A stretch of 64,000 bases of DNA from Shewanella loihica PV-4. Its GTDB lineage: Bacteria; Pseudomonadota; Gammaproteobacteria; Enterobacterales; Shewanellaceae. Within the stretch, counting starts at the first letter, position 1. Every line of letters starts with the position of its first letter. The DNA lies in NCBI RefSeq assembly GCF_000016065.1, contig NC_009092.1, forward strand, positions 992,001 to 1,056,000, written 5' to 3'. A program made the position numbers and the translations under genes. The notes under the pieces are model-generated. The model did no database searches, was not told the DNA's origin, and was given only the letters and a program-made list of their open reading frames with translations. This document shows positions 48,176-60,938 of the stretch, one piece after another.

Positions 48176-50299
48176 TTGGCGGTCAAAGATACCTCTTCCA
48201 GCCTGTTTCTCATTGCGATAAAAGAGTCTTTTATTGCCCTCTTGCCTTTTATCTTCGTTAACTCGCTGCTGGCACTGATCGTCGCCTTGGTGGATGTGTG
48301 GCAGCCCAGCTGGCAGGGCAGTGCCGCCTATGCTTGGCTGAGTCAGTTTGGTCGTCTCCTGTTTAGCTTCTTTCCCTTGATGGCGCTGCTCTCCTTGTCA
48401 TTTCATTTTGCCAAGTATCTCCATGTCTCGGCGGTGGTGGTGGCGTCGCTCTCCATCGGCAGTCAGATTGCCCTGCATATCCATGGCAGCGAGGCAATCG
48501 ACCTTAGCAACGGCTTCGACTTTCTGTTTGGCGATGCCAGGGCGATTATCACGCCGATTCTGGTTGCCTACCTGCTGCAACGCCTCATGGCGATTAAGGC
48601 GCTGAGCTTGCTGCAAAGCACCAGCCTGAGCAGCTACCTTAAGCTGCATCTCAACCTGTTTATTCCCTTGATCCTCTGTTTCGTGCTGGTGACCACCGGC
48701 ATCTACTGGGTGGGGGAGCTGTTGGGCATGGTGCTGAGTCCGCTGGTGGATTCCCTTGCCGCCAGCAGCACACTGCTTCAGCTGTTTGTCAGGGTGTTGG
48801 CCACCCATGTGCTTTGGTGCTTCGGTGTCCATGGGGATATCGCCTACATGTTGGTGCTTGGGGTCGACAATGGATTACAACAGGTTGCGCCGAATCTGAC
48901 GCTGTCTCAGTTTACCGATCTCTTCGTGTTGCTCGGCGGAAGCGGCGCCACTCACTCGCTGCTGATCGCCCTGTTTATCGCCTCCAAGGATAAGAATGCC
49001 GTCAATGTGGCCAAGTTGGCCTTGCCCTTCGCCCTGTTTAACATCAACGAGATCCTCATCTACGGCCTGCCGATCATCTTTAACCCCAGGTTGATGCTGC
49101 CCTTCGTGTTAGTGCCCCTGTTTAATACCCTGATAGGCACCCTGTTGATCGTCAGTGGCTGGGTGAGCTTCGCCGGTAACGACTTTGCCTGGATCACCCC
49201 CATCTTTCTCAATGGCTATGTGGCGGGCGGCACCCTGGCGCTGCCCCTGGTACAGCTCTTATTGGTATGCGCCGGGGTTTTTATCTATCTGCCTTTCGTG
49301 CGCCGCTATAGCCTGCTGGTGGGCAATAAGGGATTCGAGCGGGACCTGATCAAGCGGGTGCAGCTGCAGCAGGATATCGAGAAGATCAGCGAGCGAAACT
49401 ATGCCCGTCAGCAGTCAGAGGATCTCGCCGCCAACCTAAACCTGGAGAAGACCATTAAGGCGGTGCTCAACGGTGAGTTGCTGCTCTATTACCAACCTAA
49501 GATCAGCCTGAGTGACAGGCGGGTCGTCGGCTATGAGGCGCTGCTGAGGCTGAGAAACGAGCGTGGTCAGGTGGAGGGCCCCTATTTTATTCCCGCCTTC
49601 GATCAGGCGGGGTATTCCAATTTGATCGACAGCTTCGTCATCCGCCGCCTGCGAGACGACCTACAGGCCTGGGCCAAGCAGGGCTTCTACCCCAGAGTCA
49701 GCATCAACCTCAATCCCAATAGCGTCCTGAGTCAGGATGTGCAGTCTATGCTGATCGAGCTGCTTGGCGACATGGCGGACAGAGTCGATATCGAAGTGCT
49801 CGAGTCTATGTTTGTGGCGGACCTCACTGCCGTCGAGGCCAGCATGGCCTACCTGCGCCAATATGGGTTCTCCTTTGTGCTCGATGACTTCGGCACGGGT
49901 TTTTCCAGCATCAGCCTGCTGAGCAAGATCACCATAGATGGGGTCAAGCTAGACAGATCGATATTGGAGAATACCGGGCATCACAAGGGGCAGGTGCTCT
50001 ACCGTCATACCTGCATGTTGTGTCGCAGCCTGGGCTTTAATCTGGTGGCCGAGGGGGTAGAGACCAAGGCCGAGGAGGCCTTCGTCGCCTCAGCCGGGGT
50101 CTCGACGGTTCAGGGTTGGCTGTATGCCAAGGCGATGCCGGCCGCCGAGGCCAAGCGCTACGCCCTGCTGCAGGAGCGTTTCAGCGAGCAGGCTGCTGAT
50201 TCAAGGGGAGACTCGAAGGCTGAGTTAAAGGCAGATGTAAAGGCAGATGTAAAGACAGAGGTAAAGGCAGGGTTAAAGGCCAATTCAAAGACTGAATAA
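48176..50299 (+). CDS. PTS EIIC-like membrane domain fused to an EAL domain
   Basis: 707 residues. The first 380 or so are a multi-pass membrane domain like the cellobiose/lactose-type PTS EIIC permease (FGVHGDIAYMLVLGV, NINEILIYGLPIIFNP). A coiled linker follows, then an EAL domain (about 425-670) with GYEALLRL and LDDFGTGFSSISLL, which keep the metal-binding residues of c-di-GMP phosphodiesterases. No EIIA/EIIB domain is present, so it may sense sugar rather than transport it. TTG at 48176 is the start (GGGG upstream). The C-terminal tail is a KADV-like repeat that runs into the stop. Confidence 0.85.
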   Translation: MAVKDTSSSLFLIAIKESFIALLPFIFVNSLLALIVALVDVWQPSWQGSAAYAWLSQFGRLLFSFFPLMALLSLSFHFAKYLHVSAVVVASLSIGSQIALHIHGSEAIDLSNGFDFLFGDARAIITPILVAYLLQRLMAIKALSLLQSTSLSSYLKLHLNLFIPLILCFVLVTTGIYWVGELLGMVLSPLVDSLAASSTLLQLFVRVLATHVLWCFGVHGDIAYMLVLGVDNGLQQVAPNLTLSQFTDLFVLLGGSGATHSLLIALFIASKDKNAVNVAKLALPFALFNINEILIYGLPIIFNPRLMLPFVLVPLFNTLIGTLLIVSGWVSFAGNDFAWITPIFLNGYVAGGTLALPLVQLLLVCAGVFIYLPFVRRYSLLVGNKGFERDLIKRVQLQQDIEKISERNYARQQSEDLAANLNLEKTIKAVLNGELLLYYQPKISLSDRRVVGYEALLRLRNERGQVEGPYFIPAFDQAGYSNLIDSFVIRRLRDDLQAWAKQGFYPRVSINLNPNSVLSQDVQSMLIELLGDMADRVDIEVLESMFVADLTAVEASMAYLRQYGFSFVLDDFGTGFSSISLLSKITIDGVKLDRSILENTGHHKGQVLYRHTCMLCRSLGFNLVAEGVETKAEEAFVASAGVSTVQGWLYAKAMPAAEAKRYALLQERFSEQAADSRGDSKAELKADVKADVKTEVKAGLKANSKTE

Positions 50300-50370
50300 A
50301 AGATTGAATAAAAGATTGAATAAAAGATTGAGCCAAAAGCTGAATAAAAGATTGAACAAAAGACTGAGCC
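50205..50370 (+). repeat. 12-bp tandem repeat array spanning the EAL gene stop codon
   Basis: About fourteen degenerate 12-base units, such as GCAGATGTAAAG before the stop and ATTGAATAAAAG after it, share one register. The stop TAA lies inside a unit. Beyond it, several units again carry in-frame TAA while others (GAGCCAAAA, GAACAAAAG) read through. Confidence 0.8.
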
Positions 50371-50390
50371 TGATGCCGAGCAGCCAATAA

Positions 50391-50418
50391 AAAAGGGAGC
50401 CCTAGGCTCCCTCTCTTT
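50391..50418. terminator. terminator between EAL and POT genes
   Basis: The stem GGGAGCC / GGCTCCC is flanked by an A run and CTCTTT. It serves two converging genes. Confidence 0.75.
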
Positions 50419-50419
50419 A

Positions 50420-51958
50420 TTAGGCGCGGGCGCGCTGCAACGTCAGCAACCACTTGCCGTAGATGAAGATCCCCACGGCCGAGATGGTGCCGATAGCGGC
50501 GATGATATACCAGGCCATGCCTATGTTGTGGCTGTTATAGAGCAGGGTCGTCAAGGACTGCGCCGACTCACCTGTGTAGCTCACCAGAGTAGTAAAGGCT
50601 TCACCCTGAGGAATGGCGGCGATATCGCTGGCGCTCATGCCACGATCGAGCAGCAGCTCGCGAGAGAAGATCTCTTTCGAGGCGTACATCTCATACAGCT
50701 TAGGACCGAAGTAGCCTTCCAATCCCCAGCCTATCCCTTGTGGCAGCATGACGAAGCCCAGGTACATGGCCTTCTTACCCTTAGGGGCGATGTTACCCAT
50801 AAACTCGTTCTTCTTGGGGCTGATCATCATCTCGCCGAAGGAGAACATGGCAATCGCCAGCACTATCATCCAGGCGGCGTTGGTGGCGCCGATAAGCACG
50901 AAGGCGATGATACTCAGTAGACAGCCCGCTAGCATGGCGGTGGTGATGCGGTATTTAGCGGTAAGCGCGGCAACCAGGAAGCAGCTGGTCATGATCATGC
51001 CGGCGTTGAGGTTTAGCATCCCCTCTGGCATCACCTTAGTACCCGAATTATCCAGGCCGAGCCAGAATTGCAAGATGCCGTTTGAGGTGCCCTCACTGCC
51101 AAACAGGCTGGTGACGATCACGCTGGTATCGACCCACTCGGCGATATGAATCGGCAAGACGTCGAACAGGGAGTTAAACAGGAACCAGAAACCGGCGAAC
51201 ACCAGCATGTAGTAGATCACCACAGGCTTCTTCAGCTCGTGCAGGGCATCTTTCCACAGTGCCTCTTGGGTGATCTCACCGCTCTTGATCTTGCGGTTGC
51301 GCTCGATGCGCTCCTCCTTTCCCGGCTCCTTATAGGCGAGCAGGAAGAGGAAGTTGAGTGAGATGATGGCGGCGCAGGCGTAGAAGACGTTGTCCCAGGA
51401 GAGCTGACGCATATGCACGGCCACCAGAGGACCGAGGAAGCCGCCTATGTTGACCACCTGATAGAAGATCCCCCAGGCCATAGAGGTGTTTTGTCGGCCG
51501 GTGGAGAGTACCAAGGTGCCCTGAATGCCAGGCTTGAAGATACCCGTGCCGCCTGCCAGCAGGATGGCGCCGAAGAGGAAGCCCCAGAAGTTAGGGAAGA
51601 AGGCCATCACCAAGTAGCCGGAGATCTTGATCAGTGTCGAGGCGAAGATGGTTTCTTTGTAACCGACACGGTCTGAGATGCCGCCGGTAAACACAGGAAT
51701 AAAGGTCTGCATCAGGGCCCACACCGAGATGATGACACCATAGTCGTGTAGACTGATCCCCAGGCCGCCCTGAGAGACGGGCGCCTTGGCGTAGAGGCCG
51801 GCACTGGCTTTCACGCCATAATAGGCGATACGTTCGACCAGCTCCATGCCGCCGACGATCCAGAAAATATAACTTAGGCTAGCAATGGAGGCCCACATTC
51901 CCAGCTGCTTAACTTCACGCAGATCATTATCTGCGTAAGCATCATTGGCGTCGCTCAT
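50420..51958 (-). CDS. POT-family (MFS) peptide transporter
   Basis: 512 residues with about twelve to fourteen membrane segments. The POT signature ELVERIAYYGVKA is in the first helix and GGISDRVGYK follows. A FSFGEMMISPKKNEF block lies in helix 10. These proteins import di- and tripeptides with protons. The family placement is clear; the substrate is inferred. It is separated by a terminator from the EAL gene and by about 300 bases from the metalloprotease gene. Confidence 0.85.
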   Translation of the reverse strand: MSDANDAYADNDLREVKQLGMWASIASLSYIFWIVGGMELVERIAYYGVKASAGLYAKAPVSQGGLGISLHDYGVIISVWALMQTFIPVFTGGISDRVGYKETIFASTLIKISGYLVMAFFPNFWGFLFGAILLAGGTGIFKPGIQGTLVLSTGRQNTSMAWGIFYQVVNIGGFLGPLVAVHMRQLSWDNVFYACAAIISLNFLFLLAYKEPGKEERIERNRKIKSGEITQEALWKDALHELKKPVVIYYMLVFAGFWFLFNSLFDVLPIHIAEWVDTSVIVTSLFGSEGTSNGILQFWLGLDNSGTKVMPEGMLNLNAGMIMTSCFLVAALTAKYRITTAMLAGCLLSIIAFVLIGATNAAWMIVLAIAMFSFGEMMISPKKNEFMGNIAPKGKKAMYLGFVMLPQGIGWGLEGYFGPKLYEMYASKEIFSRELLLDRGMSASDIAAIPQGEAFTTLVSYTGESAQSLTTLLYNSHNIGMAWYIIAAIGTISAVGIFIYGKWLLTLQRARA

Positions 51959-52134
51959 ACCCTTCCTTAATTTATCTTTTTTGTTGTGCTGCTTGGCTGC
52001 AACATCTCGTGTTGGTTTGTGATAAACACTCGCTATTGGGGTGATAGCTCGTCATTTGCCAGCACACTTTACCTAAAAATGACCTTAAAGACCAAAATCA
52101 TTCACTGTGGGTCAAACTGGTGTGAGCAGCAGGT

Positions 52135-52162
52135 AAAAAAAAGGCGAGCACTCCGGCTCGCC
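52135..52162 (-). terminator. terminator downstream of the metalloprotease gene
   Basis: On the minus strand the stem GGCGAG / CTCGCC is followed by eight T. It lies about 100 bases past the metalloprotease stop. Confidence 0.85.
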
Positions 52163-52258
52163 AAAAAGGGTGTGACAACTATGGATTTAGTTCAGGGTTA
52201 GGCTTCGTTGGTGTTGTCTTTATCGTTAGCTTTTGTGGTTATGTTTCGTTTAACAAGG

Positions 52259-55228
52259 CTAGAGAGGCCAGGCCTGCTCGCCATCGACGGCAACCGCTTG
52301 CAGATCCAGGCCATAACAGTAATCCCCAGGGGCGTAGACATAGATGCTCTTTGGCACGGCTGGGTAGGCGAAGCTAGCGACCTGGGCCTTGGCGGCATCC
52401 GAGGTGGCCAGTCCCCACATCTGATAGAAGTCGCGATAGTCGAGCCCGGTAGAGAAGCTCATGGCGATCATCAGAAAGTCGTTGTTGCTTAGCCCCTTGG
52501 CCGATGCAAGGTCGAAACTGCCAAAGCCCAGTTGGTCGCGCTTGGCCAGCCAGCTGGCCTCGTCGGCCTGGGCGCGCTCGAATTCGCGCAGCAATATGTG
52601 TAGCCTCGCCAGCAGATGCCAGCCATTTTGCAGCGCGCCCTGTTTCTGGGCGGCAATCATGGTCTGTAGCATGGTGGCCATGCCGCTCGACCAGCTGGTG
52701 AGCTTAGCCGCCTGCACATAGGCGAAGGGATCGGCCTGGCGCTGACTGGCCTGCAGTACATCGAACTCATCCTGAATCGACAGGCCCTGGCACTCGGGCA
52801 GCTTGCCGGTTTCCTGATAGGCGCGCGACTTAGTGTAATAGGAGTAAGGGTTGGTGGAGGCGTGGCCCTCGTGACCGTCGAATCTCAGGCGTCCCCGCTC
52901 CAGGCCGTGGCCCAGCTCGTGGATGTCGCCATGGCCGGTTGGGCTGAATGACCAGGAGGCGTCGTAAGGATTACCCGAGCAGCCGGACCCACAGGTAGGT
53001 TGGTCGGCGTTCATATGTTTGACCATGTCGAGTTGATCTAGCTGCCAACCCTTACTGGCGGCAAAGTTGGTTATCTCATCGACGCTGTCGATCCCCGGCC
53101 CCTTAAAGCCTGCCAGCAGGTGCGGGTAGTTGTGTACAAAGGTGCCGATGGCCTCACTCATCTTCTGCGGCGTATCCCATCTGGGTTCATGGCTCATGGT
53201 CTCTTGCATCTTATTGAGCCGCGAGTGGACCTCGAAGTGCTCGGTTGCCAGCTCGGCCCAGTCGTAGTCGCCCTTGGCGAGTCCCTGAATGAAGGCCTGA
53301 TCGTCCTTGTCACTGCGCCAGAAGGGGTGCAGCCCCACATGGCTAAAGGTAAATTCAACCGGCAGGTCGTTGGCGTTAAATCTTATCTGCACCGGGCCGC
53401 CATAGGGGGAGGTGAGGGTGATAGTTTCCCCCGGTTTTATCGCTATGGCTGGCGATTGCAGATACTTGGGGCGGTTATAGCCCTTGCTGCCATATTCCTG
53501 GGTAGAGCCAGAACGCTGGGTATTGATGAAGACCTTGGTCTCTACCTGGCTGTTGTCTGTGCGTGTCACGCTAAAGGTCTGTCCCGGCAGGGCGTAGACG
53601 CCTGCGGCGCGAAACGGCGCCTTGCTGCTCAGCGCGACTGTCTTGTCCACCGGCGTCACATGGGAGAAGTCGGTGCGGCTGAAGTTACCCAGATCCGCAG
53701 GCACAGGATTAATGCGGCGGCTGTTGTATACGCTGCTGTCGGCAAAGAGCGCCTTAAGGTAGCTCATCGGCGCCGTGGTGCTGACATCCATGGGGTAGTC
53801 AATCTCGCTGCGGTAACGATCGCCAAGCAAGATCAGGTACTTGTATAGCTGATACTCTGGGCTGTCGAAGATGGCCGTCTTCTCCGTGTCCAGGCGGTTG
53901 ATGCTGCTGCGAATATGCGCCAGGGCGCTGCGGTACTCTTCGCTAAATTGGCTGTCGCAGGTGTCCGCGCAGTTGGCCAGGTTAAAGCTTGGGTTTTCGC
54001 TCTTTAGCAGTTCGAGCCAGAGGGCCTCCTGGCTCAGCGCCGGATTAGCCGCCTGCATGGCGAGATAGTCGCTCCAATCCGCTTTGTCTGGGCTGAAGTA
54101 GTTGCCGGGGCCGCCTGGGCCCTGCATGGCAAAGCCCATGGCGCCAAGAACGGTTTGAGTCAGCGGCACGCTGTTCCAGGCGTGCATGTGCAGATAAAGC
54201 AGGGGGATCTTGGCCTGCTGTAGCGCCTCGAGTCTTGCCGCCACCTCGGCTTCATCGAACGCCTCGATGGAACCTGTGATCACCAGCTCGGCCTCGCCCA
54301 GGCAGCTTGCCAGCTCGCTGGCGACATCGCAGCGGCTCACCTGCCAGTTGGGGTAGTGACTGGTGAGCCAGTTTGTCACCCGGCTCTTGCTCCAGTCGCT
54401 GATGAGGAACAGGCGCACCTGCTTGGTCGCCGCCAGGTTTGCTTGCGCCTCACCCGTCAGCCAGGAGAGTAGACGCATCATGCTAGGCTCGAAGCCCAGG
54501 TTGTTGCCGCCCTGCATGCTAGAGATGATGTCTGTGCCGAAGGCGGCGTTGCGCTGACCACTTAGGTCGCTCGCCGCGGCAAACAGGCGCCCCTGATTGC
54601 CCCGCACTAGCTCGAAACTCTGCTTGAGGGGGAAGCCCTTACTTGCCAGCGGCATCTGGATCATCTGCGAGTGTTGACCCGAATCGTAGCTGACCCTGTC
54701 CGCCTGATAGATGGTGTTTAAGAAGCTCTTCTGGGCGCCGCGATAGTCTTGAATGAGCTTGAGGCCGCGGGCGATCACCTTAGGCTCAAGGCCTTCGATG
54801 AGACTGGCATCGCCGCTCTGGCTGGCGGCGCTTATCTTGTCCTTGAGCTTGAGGGTGAGGCTATCCTCACTGCTTAGGCCGGCAGCGTCGGTGACCTTGA
54901 GGGAGAGGGCAATATCTTCATCTTGCAGCAGGTCACTGGCGTCCAGGGTGAGGGTGTCGCTGCTTAGGCCGCTGAGTTTGACGCTCGGCCCACTGGTCTG
55001 CAGCCACTGGTAGCTGGCCGTGCCCGGATTAAACAGGGTAACGCTTGCCGTGAGGGAGAGGGTTTCATGATTCCAGGTTTGTTGATCCGGGCCGAGCTCG
55101 ACACTCGGGGCTTGGGCCAAGGGGGGCGTGACTGCGCCGCCGTTACCCGCATCCGTGTTGCTATCCTCTGAACCGCCGCAGGCCGTCAGCCCCAGGGCGA
55201 TACAGGCGGGGAGTATCCATGGTTTCAT
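52259..55228 (-). CDS. ImpA-type secreted metalloprotease lipoprotein
   Basis: 989 residues. A lipoprotein signal ends GLTAC (Cys17). An Ig-like/PKD-type domain (about 40-130) is followed by a long region, and the zinc motif HELGH is at about residue 770 in GDIHELGHGLERG. The layout and motif match the ImpA immunomodulating metalloproteases of Pseudomonas and related M60-like mucin-type peptidases. It probably sits on the cell surface and cleaves glycosylated proteins. Conserved cysteines (CADTCD, CGSGCSG) may form disulfides. It is a single-gene unit. Confidence 0.85.
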   Translation of the reverse strand: MKPWILPACIALGLTACGGSEDSNTDAGNGGAVTPPLAQAPSVELGPDQQTWNHETLSLTASVTLFNPGTASYQWLQTSGPSVKLSGLSSDTLTLDASDLLQDEDIALSLKVTDAAGLSSEDSLTLKLKDKISAASQSGDASLIEGLEPKVIARGLKLIQDYRGAQKSFLNTIYQADRVSYDSGQHSQMIQMPLASKGFPLKQSFELVRGNQGRLFAAASDLSGQRNAAFGTDIISSMQGGNNLGFEPSMMRLLSWLTGEAQANLAATKQVRLFLISDWSKSRVTNWLTSHYPNWQVSRCDVASELASCLGEAELVITGSIEAFDEAEVAARLEALQQAKIPLLYLHMHAWNSVPLTQTVLGAMGFAMQGPGGPGNYFSPDKADWSDYLAMQAANPALSQEALWLELLKSENPSFNLANCADTCDSQFSEEYRSALAHIRSSINRLDTEKTAIFDSPEYQLYKYLILLGDRYRSEIDYPMDVSTTAPMSYLKALFADSSVYNSRRINPVPADLGNFSRTDFSHVTPVDKTVALSSKAPFRAAGVYALPGQTFSVTRTDNSQVETKVFINTQRSGSTQEYGSKGYNRPKYLQSPAIAIKPGETITLTSPYGGPVQIRFNANDLPVEFTFSHVGLHPFWRSDKDDQAFIQGLAKGDYDWAELATEHFEVHSRLNKMQETMSHEPRWDTPQKMSEAIGTFVHNYPHLLAGFKGPGIDSVDEITNFAASKGWQLDQLDMVKHMNADQPTCGSGCSGNPYDASWSFSPTGHGDIHELGHGLERGRLRFDGHEGHASTNPYSYYTKSRAYQETGKLPECQGLSIQDEFDVLQASQRQADPFAYVQAAKLTSWSSGMATMLQTMIAAQKQGALQNGWHLLARLHILLREFERAQADEASWLAKRDQLGFGSFDLASAKGLSNNDFLMIAMSFSTGLDYRDFYQMWGLATSDAAKAQVASFAYPAVPKSIYVYAPGDYCYGLDLQAVAVDGEQAWPL

Positions 55229-55739
55229 TGTTACACCTCATTTTCAATTTGCGACATTCTGATAGCAAACGTCGCCGAAATCAAATGAAAATGAAAAATT
55301 ATTCAATAAAAACAATGGCTAAGTCGATATTTTGACGTCTGCGTTTTTTTGACGCCAAGGCGATAAAAGCGCAAGCAAGGCGAACGCGGTAGCAAGCGAG
55401 CAGCTAAAGCTTGACCCGTTTCTCGCCACCGCTTTCCAGCTATCTCGCTTGACCTAAGTGAGGCCTAAGTCAGGCGTAAGCGTACAGATTGGCCAAAAAG
55501 ATGGGGCAAATGTGATCTACCACTAATTAGGTAAAGGTATCTGCTGGCACTCTGCTGCAATAAGGGTTATTAGTTTAAGTATTATTAGGTTAACTATCTT
55601 TGCCTGACTCATCCGGCGTAAGTCTGGGGCTCAATTTTGGGTGGCCTAAATCAGGCCTGTGATTTTAGGTGCCACGGCTTTAGCAGTCGTGATGCCGCCT
55701 GGCCTAGATGCAATGAATTGGCAATAAAAGGAAGCGATT
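55229..55739. other. 511-bp gap with a short degenerate repeat
   Basis: The gap holds the divergent promoters of the metalloprotease and the chemoreceptor. At about 55452-55485 three units near GCCTAAGTCAG recur. The half-site AAATGTGATCT at about 55508 resembles a CRP half-site without a matching second half. No ORF or RNA was recognised. Confidence 0.4.
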
Positions 55740-57458
55740 ATGTCTGAACACAAACGCCAGGAGGCACATGAGATGACGGCAGCGTCCACCCAGGGATCAG
55801 GCTTGATGGAGCGGATCAAGTCGGTAAGATTTCAATTAAAACTCAATATCTTCTTAATCATCTTCGCCTTCATCTTCCTCGGCTATAAGGGGATCACCGG
55901 TATGTTGGATGCGGGATATGCCATAGGGGATCTCTACGGTCAGGGTATGCAGCACAGCATCCGGGCCGGTAAGGTGCTCAACGAGCTGGAGAAGGCCCGC
56001 AGCGGATTGCTGCTCGGCTTTCAACATGATCCCGCCAACGCCTTTGCCGACATGCACAACCACCCCCTGAGCTTCCATATCGATGCCAGCCGGGCCTCGA
56101 TTAAGACGCTGCACGACATTATAGATAATCAGATCTTGGCATCGGATCTCGCCGACGATGAGCGCGCCGAGGTCAATCGCCTGGTGTCGCTATTGGACAA
56201 GGTTACTCAGGAGGGCTTTAACCCCGCCATCCAGGCCTTGAGTCAGGGAGAATATAAACGCTCCAATCAGTTGCTGCTCGAGAAGATTAACCCCCTGTTT
56301 AAGGATATCACCGACCAGGCCCAGGCCTTCCTGGATATGCAGATCGCCGAGGCTAAGACTAGCTATCAGGCCTCACAGGAGACCGTCTCCCTCTACATCT
56401 GGCTGGTGGCCATCTTCTCTGGCGTCGCCATGCTTGCCATCAGCGTCAGCTCGGTATTTATCATTCGCCGGGTGAGCCTGTCTGTGGTGCAGCTGGAAGA
56501 GACGGCGGTGGATATCGCCGCTGGCGATCTCACCAAGCGTATTCGCCTCGGCGGCCACGATGAATTTGCCCATATCGCCGAGCATGTGAATCGCATCGCA
56601 AGCGATTTCCAGCAGGCGGTGACCAACACCCACGCCTCGACCTCACGCCTGGCCAGCGCGGCGGAAGAGAATGCCGTGGTATCGACTCAGACCCAGCGCA
56701 ACGTGCTGGATCAACAGCAGCAGACCCAGCTGATCGCCACCGCCATCCATGAGTTTACCGCCACTGTGCGTGAGGTGGCTCAGAGCGCTGCCTCGGCCGC
56801 CACCGCCTCCCAGGATGCCAACGGCGCCGCTCACGGCGCCCAGGGCGTGGTGGATGAGAGTATCGCCGTGATTGAGGCGCTGGCGCAGGAGCTGAGCCGA
56901 GCCAGCGAGGCGATGACACTACTAGCCCAGCATTCCAATGAGATAGGCACTGTGGTGGATGTCATTCAGGCGATCTCCGAGCAGACCAACCTGCTGGCGC
57001 TGAACGCGGCCATCGAGGCGGCGCGGGCGGGTGAGCAGGGCAGGGGGTTTGCCGTGGTGGCCGACGAGGTGCGCTCTCTGGCGAAACGCACCCAGGACTC
57101 TACCGAGGAGATCCAGAAGATGATCCAGCGCCTGCAACAGGGGGCGCGGGACTCGATGCAGATGATGCAGAGCGGCACAGAGCAGGTGAAACTCAGCGTG
57201 GATAAATCCTTGATGGTTCGTGATGCCCTGCAGCAGATCTTAAACAGCATAGAAGAGATCAACGCCCTCAACGCCCAGATAGCCACCGCCTCGGAGGAGC
57301 AGAGCTCGGTCACTGAGGAGATCAACATCAATATCACCAACATCAGCGAGATCTCGGATCAGACCGCCGAGGGCGCCAGACAGAGCAGCGATGCCACCGA
57401 GGATCTGGCCAGGCTGGCAGAATCCATGGAGGCGGATATCGCCCACTATAAGGTGTAG
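55740..57458 (+). CDS. methyl-accepting chemotaxis protein with four-helix-bundle sensor
   Basis: 572 residues. Membrane segments lie at about 31-50 and 219-243, with a periplasmic region of about 165 residues that looks like a four-helix bundle. HAMP follows (about 245-295), then the signalling domain with its tip at about 412-447 ([19 protein letters not shown]). GGAAGC is a fair ribosome site for ATG at 55740. The ligand is unknown. It is followed by a terminator and converges with valS. Confidence 0.92.
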   Translation: MSEHKRQEAHEMTAASTQGSGLMERIKSVRFQLKLNIFLIIFAFIFLGYKGITGMLDAGYAIGDLYGQGMQHSIRAGKVLNELEKARSGLLLGFQHDPANAFADMHNHPLSFHIDASRASIKTLHDIIDNQILASDLADDERAEVNRLVSLLDKVTQEGFNPAIQALSQGEYKRSNQLLLEKINPLFKDITDQAQAFLDMQIAEAKTSYQASQETVSLYIWLVAIFSGVAMLAISVSSVFIIRRVSLSVVQLEETAVDIAAGDLTKRIRLGGHDEFAHIAEHVNRIASDFQQAVTNTHASTSRLASAAEENAVVSTQTQRNVLDQQQQTQLIATAIHEFTATVREVAQSAASAATASQDANGAAHGAQGVVDESIAVIEALAQELSRASEAMTLLAQHSNEIGTVVDVIQAISEQTNLLALNAAIEAARAGEQGRGFAVVADEVRSLAKRTQDSTEEIQKMIQRLQQGARDSMQMMQSGTEQVKLSVDKSLMVRDALQQILNSIEEINALNAQIATASEEQSSVTEEININITNISEISDQTAEGARQSSDATEDLARLAESMEADIAHYKV

Positions 57459-57527
57459 CTGAGGTAACTATTTGCCAGAGTTAGGTATTTGATGCGTTAA
57501 ACGGCCCGGAAGAAAATCGCGGGTAAG

Positions 57528-57556
57528 AAAAAAGGCAGTCAACTGACTGCCTTTTT
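57528..57556. terminator. bidirectional terminator between the chemoreceptor and valS
   Basis: The stem AAGGCAGTC / GACTGCCTT is flanked by A and T runs, serving two converging genes. Confidence 0.92.
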
Positions 57557-57572
57557 AGTATCTCAAACCGGA

Positions 57573-60452
<2,880 letters not shown>

Positions 60453-60476
60453 AGGAGCGTGTGCTTCTCAAACTAA

Positions 60477-60938
60477 TTAATTTGGTTGTTGGGTCGTCAG
60501 GGGGATCCCTAACTCGCGATACTGGCGATAACGATCGCGCGCGGTCGCTTTCATGGCAGCATCGTTGGCAACGAAGTCGATAATCTGGCCAAAGTTTACC
60601 GCAAATTGCGGCGCTTGGTCTGCAAGATTAATCAGAAGGTGACGATTTTTATTGGGGCCCAATTTATCGAAGCCTATCTCCACCGGTGCGCCACCCGTCG
60701 GCCCTTCGCCCTTGAGGTTATGGGGCACAAATGCGCTGGGTTCAAATTGCCATAAAATTTCGTCAACTTCATAGGCCTGCTGCTGGTCATTGCAGTGGAT
60801 ATACACCAGCTGTTGACCACGATACGCCTGCTCGGCGAGTCGGCAGGCGAAAAGATAGACACTCTCTTGCTCCGCCTTGGCAACATTGGTTGCGGCAGAA
60901 CTGGCTTGTGGCATCAAGTAAAACAAGGCGTTAGGCAT
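60477..60938 (-). CDS. holC: DNA polymerase III chi subunit
   Basis: 153 residues. It has the N-terminal PNALFYLMP and the VYIHCNDQQQAYEVDEILWQFE block seen in HolC, followed by FVPHNLKGEG. Chi links the clamp loader to SSB. In many gammaproteobacteria pepA lies directly upstream of holC; here the upstream sequence is instead a repeat-rich gap and then an apparent integron cassette array. Confidence 0.92.
   Translation of the reverse strand: MPNALFYLMPQASSAATNVAKAEQESVYLFACRLAEQAYRGQQLVYIHCNDQQQAYEVDEILWQFEPSAFVPHNLKGEGPTGGAPVEIGFDKLGPNKNRHLLINLADQAPQFAVNFGQIIDFVANDAAMKATARDRYRQYRELGIPLTTQQPN

Noticed and set aside
50205..50370. CRISPR-like repetition
   Set aside because: Units of 12 bp are contiguous with no spacers and no cas genes are nearby; it is a simple tandem array.
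52135..52162. IS-end or REP-type inverted repeat
   Set aside because: The short stem followed by a T run on the minus strand is explained by a terminator of the metalloprotease gene.
53120..53848. 242-codon plus-strand frame opposite the metalloprotease
   Set aside because: Antisense shadow with no signal or domain; the minus-strand protein is clearly real.
55508..55530. CRP site upstream of the third chemoreceptor
   Set aside because: The left half AAATGTGATCT is good but the right half is poor. Noted only in the gap description.
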